Source: Massilia sp. BSC265
Lineage (GTDB): Bacteria; Pseudomonadota; Gammaproteobacteria; Burkholderiales; Burkholderiaceae_D
DNA: 64,000 nucleotides
Reading direction: 5' to 3'
NCBI RefSeq assembly: GCF_000740675.1
Contig: NZ_JPXI01000040.1
Location: 62,001-126,000, forward strand
Position numbers and translations under genes: made by a program. The notes below the pieces were generated by a model. It was not told the DNA's origin. It worked only from the letters and a program-made list of their open reading frames with translations, and searched no databases. Shown here piece after piece: positions 7,606-15,134 of the stretch; position 1 is the stretch's first letter, and each line of letters opens with the position of its first letter.

Positions 7606-7756
7606 TATCCTGGTCTGCCCGCTGTGCAAGGGCCCACTCCAGTACGACAAGAAGGCGCAGGAACTGACCTGCAGCCCGGACCGCCTTGCATACCCGATCC
7701 GCGATGGTATCCCGATCATGTGGGCTGACCAGGCGCGCAAGATCGAGCCGGTGTAA
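7586..7756 (+). CDS. Trm112/YcaR family zinc-ribbon protein
   Basis: 56 aa. Translation VDARLLDILVCPLCKGPLQY shows the CPxC knuckle, and the C-terminal half ends LAYPIRDGIPIM, the family signature. It starts with GTG at 7586 behind GGAG (seven-base spacing), inside the end of lpxK. Short proteins of this family sit between lpxK and kdsB in many Proteobacteria; eukaryotic Trm112 activates methyltransferases, but the bacterial role is unsettled. Confidence 0.93.
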   Translation: MDARLLDILVCPLCKGPLQYDKKAQELTCSPDRLAYPIRDGIPIMWADQARKIEPV

Positions 7757-7760
7757 GCCG

Positions 7761-8513
7761 ATGGGCTTTACTGTCATCATCCCGGCCCGCCTGGCCTCGA
7801 CCCGCCTGCCGAACAAGCCGCTGGCCGACCTCGGCGGCAAGCCGATGGTGGTGCGCGTGGCCGAGCGTGCGCGCGAGTCGGGCGCCGCCCGCATCATCGT
7901 CGCCACCGATGCGCCAGGCATCCTGGCTGCCTGCGAAGCGCACGGCATCGAAGCCTGCATGACCCGTGCCGACCACCCGTCGGGCACCGACCGCATCGCC
8001 GAAGTCGCCATGACGCTGGGGCTGGCGCCGGATGAGGTCGTGGTCAACCTGCAGGGCGACGAGCCGCTGATCGACCCGGCCCTGCTGGCCGCCTGCGCCG
8101 CGCGCATTCGCGACGGCGTGCCGATGGCGACCGTGGCCCACCCGATCCACGACGTGGCCGACGTGTTCAACCCGAACGTGGTGAAAGTCGTGCTCGACAA
8201 GGCGGGCAGGGCGCTGTACTTCTCGCGCGCGACCATCCCCTGGCACCGCGACGCTTTCGCTGCTTCCAAAGAAACCTTGCCGATTGGCTACGCGCCGCTG
8301 CGCCATGTCGGCCTTTACGCATACAGCAACGCCTTCCTCCAGGCCTATCCGGCACTGGAGAGTTCGCCGCTTGAAACCATCGAGGCGCTCGAACAATTGC
8401 GCGTGTTGTGGCACGGCCACCCGATCGCCGTGCACATTACCGAGAGTGCGCCGCCGGCCGGCGTCGATACCCCGGACGACCTGGAGCGCGTGCGCCGCCA
8501 CTACACTGCCTGA
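7761..8513 (+). CDS. kdsB: 3-deoxy-manno-octulosonate cytidylyltransferase
   Basis: 250 aa. It activates Kdo as CMP-Kdo for lipopolysaccharide inner core synthesis in the cytoplasm. The N-terminal signature IIPARLASTRLPNKPL, the HPSGTDRIAE block and VVNLQGDEPLI are diagnostic. The ATG lies four bases after the preceding stop, so translation is coupled. This is the last gene of the exbB-to-kdsB operon, linking energy transduction, lipid A and Kdo synthesis. Confidence 0.97.
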   Translation: MGFTVIIPARLASTRLPNKPLADLGGKPMVVRVAERARESGAARIIVATDAPGILAACEAHGIEACMTRADHPSGTDRIAEVAMTLGLAPDEVVVNLQGDEPLIDPALLAACAARIRDGVPMATVAHPIHDVADVFNPNVVKVVLDKAGRALYFSRATIPWHRDAFAASKETLPIGYAPLRHVGLYAYSNAFLQAYPALESSPLETIEALEQLRVLWHGHPIAVHITESAPPAGVDTPDDLERVRRHYTA

Positions 8514-8717
8514 ACTTCCTGACACTAGATTTACGTTGTCTGCGCCACATCAAAACGAGCTGGCGAAGGGCCTCAGAATTGGCGTTAAAGCTGACTTTTG
8601 TGGTAACTTTCGTGTCAATAGTCAGATATATATCAAATGCGGCATCCAAGGCGATGGTTTAGACGAATGATCGCCAACATAAAAATTATCAACATCCTCT
8701 AAGAATCTAGGAAACTC

Positions 8718-9374
8718 ATGCGTCTCATTCTGTTAGGAGCACCCGGCGCCGGTAAAGGCACCCAGGCCAACTTCATCAAGGAAAAGTTCAACATTCCGCA
8801 GATTTCCACCGGCGACATGCTGCGTGCCGCGATCAAGGCTGGAACCGAACTGGGCCTGGCTGCCAAGAAGGTGATGGATGCTGGCCAGCTGGTGTCGGAC
8901 GACATCATCATCGGCCTGGTGAAGGAGCGCCTGAAGGAGACCGACTGCGCCAACGGCTACCTGTTCGACGGCTTCCCGCGCACCATCGCGCAGGCCGACG
9001 CCATGAAGGACAGCGGCGTGCAGATCGACTACGTGCTGGAAATCGACGTGCCGGACGAGCTGATCGTCGAGCGCATGTCGGGCCGTCGCAGCCACCCGGC
9101 CTCGGGCCGCGTCTACCACACCAAGTTCAACCCGCCGAAGGTCGAGGGCGTCGACGACGTGACCGGCGAGCCGCTGGTGCAGCGCGATGACGACAAGGAA
9201 GAGACCGTCCTGAAGCGCCTGGCCGTGTTCCACAACCAGACCGAAGTGCTGCTCGGCTATTACAACAAGTGGGCCCAGTCGGGCCTGCCGGGTGCGCCGA
9301 AGTACCGCAAGATTTCGGGCGTCGGCCCGGTCGAGCAGGTGCGCGATGCAGCTTTCGCGGCGCTGTCGGAATAA
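8718..9374 (+). CDS. adk: Adenylate kinase
   Basis: 218 aa, the long form with full LID domain. It interconverts ATP + AMP and 2 ADP. The P-loop GAPGAGKGTQ is at residues 7-16, the AMP-binding STGDMLR and FDGFPRT follow, and the LID region contains RRSHPASGRVYH. A 204-bp AT-rich spacer after kdsB suggests its own promoter; a hairpin follows the stop. Confidence 0.98.
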   Translation: MRLILLGAPGAGKGTQANFIKEKFNIPQISTGDMLRAAIKAGTELGLAAKKVMDAGQLVSDDIIIGLVKERLKETDCANGYLFDGFPRTIAQADAMKDSGVQIDYVLEIDVPDELIVERMSGRRSHPASGRVYHTKFNPPKVEGVDDVTGEPLVQRDDDKEETVLKRLAVFHNQTEVLLGYYNKWAQSGLPGAPKYRKISGVGPVEQVRDAAFAALSE

Positions 9375-9392
9375 ATACTCAGCAAGTTGATC

Positions 9393-9415
9393 GAACGGCC
9401 CCGTGGGGGCCGTTC
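9393..9415 (+). terminator. Stem-loop after adk
   Basis: Perfect 10-bp GC-rich stem, GAACGGCCCC and GGGGCCGTTC, with a GTG loop. A T-run (TTTGTTTTT) appears only 15-25 bases further on, so this is a likely but not textbook terminator. Confidence 0.65.
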
Positions 9416-9461
9416 TGCATGTTGGCGCGGGTTTGTTTTTCGTAGAGGGGCGGTTTCCCGC

Positions 9462-9478
9462 CCACGCGTCACGCGTGG
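9462..9478 (-). terminator. Stem-loop after the DsbA-fold gene
   Basis: Perfect 7-bp arms CCACGCG/CGCGTGG around a three-base loop lie a few bases past the stop of the leftward gene. No T-run follows. Confidence 0.4.
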
Positions 9479-9484
9479 CGCTCG

Positions 9485-9997
9485 TTACAAATACCGCTCT
9501 ACCGCCGCCGTCAGCGACTCCTGGTCCGAATCCCCGTGGTAGCGCTCGCCGTTGATGAAGAAGCTCGGCGTCCCGCTTGCCCCCAGCGTTTTTCCTTCTT
9601 CCGCCTGCGCCCCGATCCGCTCGCGATACTTGCGCGTCGCCATGTCTTCATCGAAGCGCGCCGCATCCAGCCCCATGCCCTGGGCCAGCAGGGGCAGCTG
9701 GGCCGGTGCCATCTGCGCCTGGTGCTCGAACAGGCTGTCGTGCATCTCCCAGAACTTGCCCTGGGCGCCGGCCGCTTCCGCCGCCTCGGCCATCGCTTCC
9801 GCATACGGGTGCATGCCGAGCGGGAGGTGGCGCCAGACCAGGGCGATGCGCTGGTCATACTGCTTCTGCAGCCCCGCCAGCGTCGGGTGGGCCCGTGCGC
9901 AGTAGGGGCACTGGAAATCCCCGTACTCGACGATGACGATGCCGGCATCCGGACTGCCCCGTACGTGGTCGCCTTCCACGATCTCTACCCGCCTCAT
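9485..9997 (-). CDS. DsbA-fold thiol oxidoreductase family protein
   Basis: 170 aa thioredoxin-superfamily protein of the DsbA/FrnE type. The redox motif C30-P-Y-C33 (GDFQCPYCARAHP) is intact, an inserted helical domain follows, and the cis-proline loop is GTPSFFING. A longer frame exists upstream, but the ATG at 9997 follows AGGAG correctly and gives no signal peptide, so the protein is probably cytoplasmic, unlike classical DsbA. It likely reduces or isomerises thiols, or is related to DSBA oxidoreductases of stress response. No partner gene is adjacent. Confidence 0.88.
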   Translation of the reverse strand: MRRVEIVEGDHVRGSPDAGIVIVEYGDFQCPYCARAHPTLAGLQKQYDQRIALVWRHLPLGMHPYAEAMAEAAEAAGAQGKFWEMHDSLFEHQAQMAPAQLPLLAQGMGLDAARFDEDMATRKYRERIGAQAEEGKTLGASGTPSFFINGERYHGDSDQESLTAAVERYL

Positions 9998-10119
9998 GTT
10001 CGCTCCTGTGAATGTGATGGGCCGATCTTCGCATGGCGGCGGGCAGGCATGCCGCCCGTTACCGCGCAACAATCATGTGAGGAATTGTTTCGCGTGCGCC
10101 GACCGCGCCTGTGGGGGCA

Positions 10120-10140
10120 GATAATGGACTGTCCATTATC
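10120..10140. promoter_or_regulatory. Perfect 21-bp palindrome, probable operator
   Basis: Arms GATAATGGAC and GTCCATTATC flank a single central T. It lies 20 bp upstream of the start of the Pro/Gln-rich secreted protein. The geometry fits a dimeric repressor site; no regulator gene lies beside it. Confidence 0.5.
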
Positions 10141-10160
10141 CGAATCGCATGAGGTGCACC

Positions 10161-10847
10161 ATGAGTCCCATCCAGTCCATGATTGCCGTGCTGTTCGCGC
10201 TGGGTTCGGCGACAGCGCTGGCCCAGAACGGGGCAACGCCGCAGCCGCCGACCGGCAAGCCGGTGGACGACAGCGCCGCCTATGGCCCGGTGCTGAACCC
10301 CCAGCAGCCGACCCCGGCCACCACCCGGCAGCCGACCCAGGCCAGCACGCAGGCGGCAGGCGAAGCCCGCCCGCAGGCGCAGGAAGAACGTTCGGGCCAG
10401 CCGCCGGTCACCAGCAAGCAGAACGAAGTCGATCCTTCGGCACGGCCAGCCCCCGGGACCGGGCAGACGCCGGCGCCGACCAACACGCAGCCGAGCACGC
10501 GGCCGAGCACCCAGCAGCTGCAGCCCAGGACCCAGCAGGAACTGCAAGGCCAGCCCGAGCGCCGGCAGCAGGCGAAGAAGCAGGCGCAGCGCCGTCCGGG
10601 CGCGGTCCAGCGCATCGAGCCCACGCCAGGCATCGCCGCGCCGTCCCCGGCGCCATCGCCGCGGGCCGGCGTAGCGGCGGCGCCGGGCCCGGTTGCGCCG
10701 CAGTCGAGCCAGGTGGTGGGCTGCATGGGCGGCACCTGCACCGATGCCAACGGCGCGACCTACAATGCCGGCGGCCCGGGCAATGTCGCGGTCAGCAGCA
10801 GCGGGCGCCTGTGCACCACCAACGGCGCCAATGTCCAGTGCCTTTGA
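10161..10847 (+). CDS. Secreted Pro/Gln/Thr-rich protein of unknown function
   Basis: 228 aa. A signal peptide (residues 1-22, cleavage after TALAQ) precedes a long low-complexity segment rich in Pro, Gln, Thr and Ala without predicted fold, then a compact C-terminal domain with four cysteines (GCMGGTCTD and LCTTNGANVQCL). The start at 10161 is chosen over an ATG four codons earlier because GAGG precedes it and the signal peptide begins there. The disordered part may be a spacer carrying the small Cys-containing domain in the periplasm or outside. No known function recognised. Confidence 0.75.
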   Translation: MSPIQSMIAVLFALGSATALAQNGATPQPPTGKPVDDSAAYGPVLNPQQPTPATTRQPTQASTQAAGEARPQAQEERSGQPPVTSKQNEVDPSARPAPGTGQTPAPTNTQPSTRPSTQQLQPRTQQELQGQPERRQQAKKQAQRRPGAVQRIEPTPGIAAPSPAPSPRAGVAAAPGPVAPQSSQVVGCMGGTCTDANGATYNAGGPGNVAVSSSGRLCTTNGANVQCL

Positions 10848-10919
10848 CCGGAAGAGATAACCGGGCATTCCGGTTGGTTTTTCTTCCCAAAAGTTCGCTA
10901 CAATGCCGCTGTTTGACGT

Positions 10920-10933
10920 TTACGTTAACGTAA
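10920..10933. promoter_or_regulatory. LiuR-like palindrome TTACGTTAACGTAA
   Basis: Perfect 14-bp palindrome about 63 bp upstream of the dehydrogenase start. It resembles from memory the binding site of LiuR, the MerR-family regulator of branched-chain amino acid and acyl-CoA degradation in Proteobacteria. The downstream gene is of the right pathway. Confidence 0.5.
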
Positions 10934-10996
10934 GACTTGCGTAGGCCGTCATCACCGCCGAAGACAGCGGCACTAGAACTTTTAAAAGGGAAAACC

Positions 10997-11755
10997 ATGC
11001 AAATTCAGAACAATGTGTTCATCGTGACCGGTGGCGCGTCGGGCCTTGGAGCAGCCACGGCGCGCATGATCGCGGAAGCCGGCGGCAAGGTCGTCATCGC
11101 CGACGTGCAGGCGGAAGCCGGCGCTGCCCTGGCAGAGGAGCTCGGCGGCCAGTTCGTCAAGTGCGACGTCACCTCGGAAAGCGACGGCCTGGCGGTCGTC
11201 GAAGCGGCAACGGGGCTGGGCACCCTGCGCGGCCTGGTCAACTGCGCCGGCGTGGCGCCGGCCGTCAAGACCGTCGGCAAGGACGGCCCGCACCCGCTGG
11301 ACGCCTTCCAGCGCGCGGTGAACATCAACCTGGTCGGTACGTTCAACATGTGCCGCCTGGCGGCCGACGCCATGGGCAAGACCGACGCATCCGAATTCGG
11401 CGAGCGCGGCATCATCATCAACACCGCCTCGGTCGCGGCCTTCGACGGCCAGATCGGCCAGGCCGCCTACGGCTCGTCGAAAGCGGCGGTCGCCGGCATG
11501 ACCCTGCCGATGGCGCGCGACCTGGCGCGCAGCGGCATCCGCGTGATGACCATCGCCCCAGGCATCTTCGAGACCCCAATGCTGATGGGCATGCCGCAGG
11601 AAGTGCGCGACTCGCTCGGCAAGATGGTCCCGTTCCCGCCGCGTCTCGGCATGCCGAAGGAATATGCGCACCTGGCCAAGGCCATCATCGAAAACGTGAT
11701 GCTCAACGGCGAAACGATCCGCCTCGACGGCGCGATCCGCATGCAGCCGAAGTGA
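10997..11755 (+). CDS. 3-hydroxyacyl-CoA dehydrogenase, SDR family (HSD10-type)
   Basis: 252 aa. NAD-binding motif TGGASGLG at residues 11-18, NCAGVAPA, active-site serine in NTASVAAFDG and the YGSSK pair are visible; the C-terminal FPPRLGMPKEYAHLAKAII block is characteristic of the type II 3-hydroxyacyl-CoA / 2-methyl-3-hydroxybutyryl-CoA dehydrogenase group. It oxidises short or branched 3-hydroxyacyl-CoA with NAD in fatty acid and isoleucine breakdown. The ATG at 10997 follows AAAAGGGAAAA. It is monocistronic, with a LiuR-like palindrome in its promoter region. Confidence 0.9.
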   Translation: MQIQNNVFIVTGGASGLGAATARMIAEAGGKVVIADVQAEAGAALAEELGGQFVKCDVTSESDGLAVVEAATGLGTLRGLVNCAGVAPAVKTVGKDGPHPLDAFQRAVNINLVGTFNMCRLAADAMGKTDASEFGERGIIINTASVAAFDGQIGQAAYGSSKAAVAGMTLPMARDLARSGIRVMTIAPGIFETPMLMGMPQEVRDSLGKMVPFPPRLGMPKEYAHLAKAIIENVMLNGETIRLDGAIRMQPK

Positions 11756-11850
11756 TCGCCTCCTGAACGCCCCTGCCAATTGTTGTAGGATTGGCGGATG
11801 TCGGGCGCGTGGCGCAAGCCGCGCGTCCGTTTTGTTTTTGGAGAGACGAT

Positions 11851-13638
11851 TTGAACTACATGAAGATGCGCCATGCCGCGCTCACCCTGGCGCTGGCTTT
11901 CGCCGCGAGCCCGGCGGCCCTGGCGCAGGATGCGCGCCAGGCCGCTCCCGAAGCCGCCACCGGCTATACCGCGAAGGCCGGCTGGCCCGCGAAGAACTAC
12001 ATGGTGGCCGCGGCCAATCCGCTGGCGGTGGAAGCGGGCCACCGGATCCTGAAGCAGGGCGGCAGCGCGATCGACGCCGCCATCGCCACCCAGCTGGTGC
12101 TGACCCTGGTCGAGCCGCAGTCTTCCGGCATCGGCGGCGGCGCCTTCCTCGTGCACTACGACGGCCGCAAGACCCAGGCCTTCGACGGCCGCGAGACCGC
12201 GCCGTCGAAGGCCGACGAGCGCCTGTTCCAGCGCCCCGACGGCACGCCGCTGTCGCGCACCGAGGGCATCGTCGGCGGCCGTTCGGTGGGTGCGCCGGGC
12301 GTACTGCGCATGCTCGAGCTGGCGCACAAGGAGCACGGTCGACTGCCTTGGAAAGCCCTGTTCGCACCTGCCATCAAATTGTCGGAAGAAGGCTTTGCGG
12401 TCAGTCCGCGCCTGCATGCGCTCCTGTCCGGCGACGTCCACCTGCGCAAGGACCCGGAGGCCGCGCGCTACTTCTACGGCAACGGCGGCCAGCCCTGGCC
12501 GGTCGGCCATATCCTGAAGAACCCGGCGCTGGCAAAAACCCTGCGCGAGATCGCCGAAGGCGGCGCCGATGCTTTCTACCAGGGCCGGATCGCACGCGAC
12601 ATCGCTGCCAAGGTGCAGGGCCACCCGACCAACCCGGGCCTGCTCAGCGCCGCCGACATCGCCGCCTACCAGCCAAAAGTGCGCACCCCGGTGTGCAGCG
12701 ATTATCGTGCCTACACGGTATGTGGCATGCCGCCACCTTCTTCTGGAGGAATCGCCGTCGCCCAGATGCTGGGCATGTTCGAGACCATGGACATGCGCTC
12801 GCTCGCGCCTACCAATGGCGTTCCCGGCCCGGATGCGCTGCACGTGTTCAGCGAAGTGGCGCGCCTTGCCTATGCGGACCGCAACCGCTACGCCGCCGAC
12901 ACCGATTTCGTGCCGCTGCCGGGCCGGGGCGTGCCGAGCCTGATCGACAAGACCTACCTGGCTACGCGTGCCAAACTGGTGGGACAGCGCTCGATGGGCG
13001 AGGCGCCGGCCGGCAAGCCGCCGGGCATGGAGATGGCCTGGCACTGGGGCAAGGACAATGCCATCGAAACGCCGTCCACCTCGCACCTGTCCGTGGTCGA
13101 CGGTTTCGGCGCGGGCCTGGCGATGACGACCACCATCGAAGACGCGTTCGGGTCGCGCCAGATGGTGGGCGGCTTCATCCTCAACAACCAGCTGACCGAT
13201 TTCTCCTTCGCCTCGGTCGATGCCGACGGCCCGATCGCCAATCGCGTGGAAGCCGGCAAGCGCCCGCGCAGCGCGATGTCGCCGACCGTGGTGTTCGACC
13301 GCAAGACCGGCAGGCTGGTGCTGACGGTCGGTTCGCCCGGCGGGCCTGCCATCATCAACTACGTCGCCAAGGTGCTGGTCGGGACGCTCGACTGGGGCCT
13401 GAATGTACAGCAGGCGATCGCGATGCCGAACTTCGGCAGCCGCAACGGGCCGACCGAGCTCGAAGTGGGACGCTTCCCGTCCACCACCATCGAAGCCCTG
13501 AACGCGCGCGGCCACAAGGTGCGCCTGGGCGAGCAAACCTCGGGCCTGCACGGCATCCAGCGCATCGAGGTGCATGGCGTACCCCTGTGGTACGGCGGGG
13601 CCGATCCGCGCCGGGAAGGCGTCGCGAAAGGGGATTGA
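11851..13638 (+). CDS. ggt: Gamma-glutamyltransferase
   Basis: About 595 aa periplasmic N-terminal-nucleophile enzyme that hydrolyses glutathione and transfers gamma-glutamyl groups. A signal peptide (ALTLALAFAASPAALAQ) is followed by the large subunit with SSGIGGGAFLVHY. The autocatalytic cleavage site lies in TPSTSHLSVVD, with Thr410 as the future nucleophile of the small subunit, and the PPPSSGG loop is present. The best-placed ribosome binding site (GGAG, seven-base spacing) points to a TTG start at 11851; an in-frame ATG at 11860 is the alternative. Confidence 0.94.
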   Translation: MNYMKMRHAALTLALAFAASPAALAQDARQAAPEAATGYTAKAGWPAKNYMVAAANPLAVEAGHRILKQGGSAIDAAIATQLVLTLVEPQSSGIGGGAFLVHYDGRKTQAFDGRETAPSKADERLFQRPDGTPLSRTEGIVGGRSVGAPGVLRMLELAHKEHGRLPWKALFAPAIKLSEEGFAVSPRLHALLSGDVHLRKDPEAARYFYGNGGQPWPVGHILKNPALAKTLREIAEGGADAFYQGRIARDIAAKVQGHPTNPGLLSAADIAAYQPKVRTPVCSDYRAYTVCGMPPPSSGGIAVAQMLGMFETMDMRSLAPTNGVPGPDALHVFSEVARLAYADRNRYAADTDFVPLPGRGVPSLIDKTYLATRAKLVGQRSMGEAPAGKPPGMEMAWHWGKDNAIETPSTSHLSVVDGFGAGLAMTTTIEDAFGSRQMVGGFILNNQLTDFSFASVDADGPIANRVEAGKRPRSAMSPTVVFDRKTGRLVLTVGSPGGPAIINYVAKVLVGTLDWGLNVQQAIAMPNFGSRNGPTELEVGRFPSTTIEALNARGHKVRLGEQTSGLHGIQRIEVHGVPLWYGGADPRREGVAKGD

Positions 13639-13656
13639 AAGGGGACGAGTAGCGCG

Positions 13657-13975
13657 ATGAGCGATGGACGCACATCGGCCAGCAAGTTCCTGAGTCTCGT
13701 CCTCCGGCACAAGCCGGAGGCCATCGGCCTGTCGCTCGACGAGGCCGGCTGGGCTGACGCCGAGGGAGCGCCGTCACGTCCATTTGTCCGCCGACATGGA
13801 GACGGCAATCGCCGTCGGACGCAGGCACGGACAGCCGCTTGTGCTGGCGGTCGACGCGGGCGCCATGCACGCGGCCGGGTTCCGCTTTTACCGCTCCGAG
13901 AACGGCGTATGGCTGACCGACGCGGTGCCGCCCCGGTACTTGTCGAAGCACGGGGATAAGGGGCCGGCCTGGTAG
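13657..13975 (+). pseudogene. kptA: RNA 2'-phosphotransferase KptA, internally deleted
   Basis: The first 33 or so codons (ASKFLSLVLRHKPEAIGLSL to GWAD) are the N-terminus of KptA/Tpt1, which removes 2'-phosphates from spliced RNA using NAD. The frame then changes by one base near 13771. The C-terminal part continues (ERRHVHLSADMETAIAVGRR, AGAMHAAGFRFYRSENGVWL) to the stop at 13975. About 70-80 codons between these parts are missing compared with the usual 180 aa or so, including the middle arginine of the conserved set. It should be non-functional. The ATG at 13657 lies 18 bp after ggt. Confidence 0.85.
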
Positions 13976-14126
13976 CCGCGAACCGGAGCCTGGACGAGCC
14001 CCATGAACATGCCGATGCCGCGATGGGCACGGCGGTCTGCTACGGTACAAATGCCGCCCAGTCTCGACTGAGCGGCATCGGTGTCGGGCGGCGGCTGCTA
14101 CCCGGGCGCGCCGCGCCGGGTCTTCC

Positions 14127-14855
14127 TCAGCTTCTCGCGCCCGCGCTGCGGCGCCTGCTCAGCGAAGCCAGGCCCGCCAGGCCCAGGCCCATCAGGGCCA
14201 CCGAAGCCGGTTCCGGCACTTCGTTCGAGCCGCCTTCGTCCGGCTCCGGCAGGACCGGCGCCTGGATCTTCGTGGGGATGAGGCCGACGTAGCCGATGCT
14301 GCCCGTGAGGCCGTTCTGGTTGCCGACATGGGCAGCAAATGCGTAGCCGCCCGGCTGCCCGTTGTTTTTCTTGCCGCTCAAGGCAAAGGCCTCCAGCGAC
14401 ATGCCGGACTGCAGGCTGATACTGAAATCCAGCGGCGACCCCACCCTGCCGGAAGTCCCCGTCGAGGTCAGGCGCATGCCGTTGGTGAACAGGCCATCCG
14501 GTGTCAGGTTGTAGGTGCCACTGTCCATCACGGTGAAGTCGGTCCCCGTGTAGGAAACGCTCGCCTCCTTGTACGCATCGAGCAGGCTGAATGCAAAGGT
14601 CGGGCTGCTGGTGCCGCTCGTTCCTGCGAAATAGTAATTGGTCGCAAGTGCTACGCGCACGTCGACCTGGGTAGCCGAGGCCTGGGTGAGGGTAATGGTC
14701 GCTAGCGTCGTGTTGCCGGGCAATTCCGAACTGGTCGACAGGTTGTAGGTGTGGGAGGTTCCTACGAGGATCGGTGCAGCGGACAGGGCTCCTGAAGCCA
14801 TGCCGGCGGCGCAGATCATACAAAGGGCAATCTTTTTCAGGGTGGACTGGTTCAT
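14127..14855 (-). CDS. PEP-CTERM sorting domain protein, function unknown
   Basis: 242 aa exported protein. An N-terminal signal peptide (residues 1-26, AAGMASGALSA) precedes a Ser/Thr-rich, beta-type body with no recognised catalytic domain. The tail is a classical PEP-CTERM signal: VPEP at 213-216, a hydrophobic segment ALMGLGLAGLASL, then SRRR. An extra LPEP lies at 202-205. Such tails are recognised by exosortases, and xrtB is 24 kb away in this window. Upstream is a sigma-54 promoter. Likely a surface or matrix protein associated with exopolysaccharide or floc formation. Confidence 0.9.
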   Translation of the reverse strand: MNQSTLKKIALCMICAAGMASGALSAAPILVGTSHTYNLSTSSELPGNTTLATITLTQASATQVDVRVALATNYYFAGTSGTSSPTFAFSLLDAYKEASVSYTGTDFTVMDSGTYNLTPDGLFTNGMRLTSTGTSGRVGSPLDFSISLQSGMSLEAFALSGKKNNGQPGGYAFAAHVGNQNGLTGSIGYVGLIPTKIQAPVLPEPDEGGSNEVPEPASVALMGLGLAGLASLSRRRSAGARS

Positions 14856-14891
14856 ATCGTTTTCGTTGTGGTGGATGATGTGATACCTGCA

Positions 14892-14908
14892 AGCAACATT
14901 CGTGCCAA
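14892..14908 (-). promoter_or_regulatory. Sigma-54 (-24/-12) promoter of the PEP-CTERM gene
   Basis: On the minus strand the sequence reads TTGGCACG, four bases, then TTGCT, a full match to the RpoN consensus, with GG and GC ten bases apart. It lies 37 bp upstream of the start codon of the PEP-CTERM gene. Sigma-54 promoters controlled by the PrsK/PrsR two-component pair are known upstream of PEP-CTERM genes in other Betaproteobacteria. Confidence 0.85.
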
Positions 14909-15134
14909 TTCTGCAAGTTATTGTTTCTTCATATTATTTTTATTTGCTCGTCGGCATTCGTGCTCCAACTGTAAAGTTTTTCGACATTCAGTTCAACTCG
15001 TGACGCGTGTTTATCCAGTGCGATGCATGAGCGTGCGGCCGTGCTGATCCCCTATGGCGGACCAAGCGTCGGTTATGTCCAACTAAACTCGATTTATTTC
15101 CCAAGAGATATCCGACTTTTGCTAAGCTTCGCCG

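Noticed and set aside
9451..9478. Insertion-sequence end
   Set aside because: The inverted repeat is short, has no transposase or target duplication and is better explained as a terminator.
11467..13710. 747-aa open frame antisense to ggt
   Set aside because: ggt on the plus strand has all catalytic motifs; the antisense frame has none.
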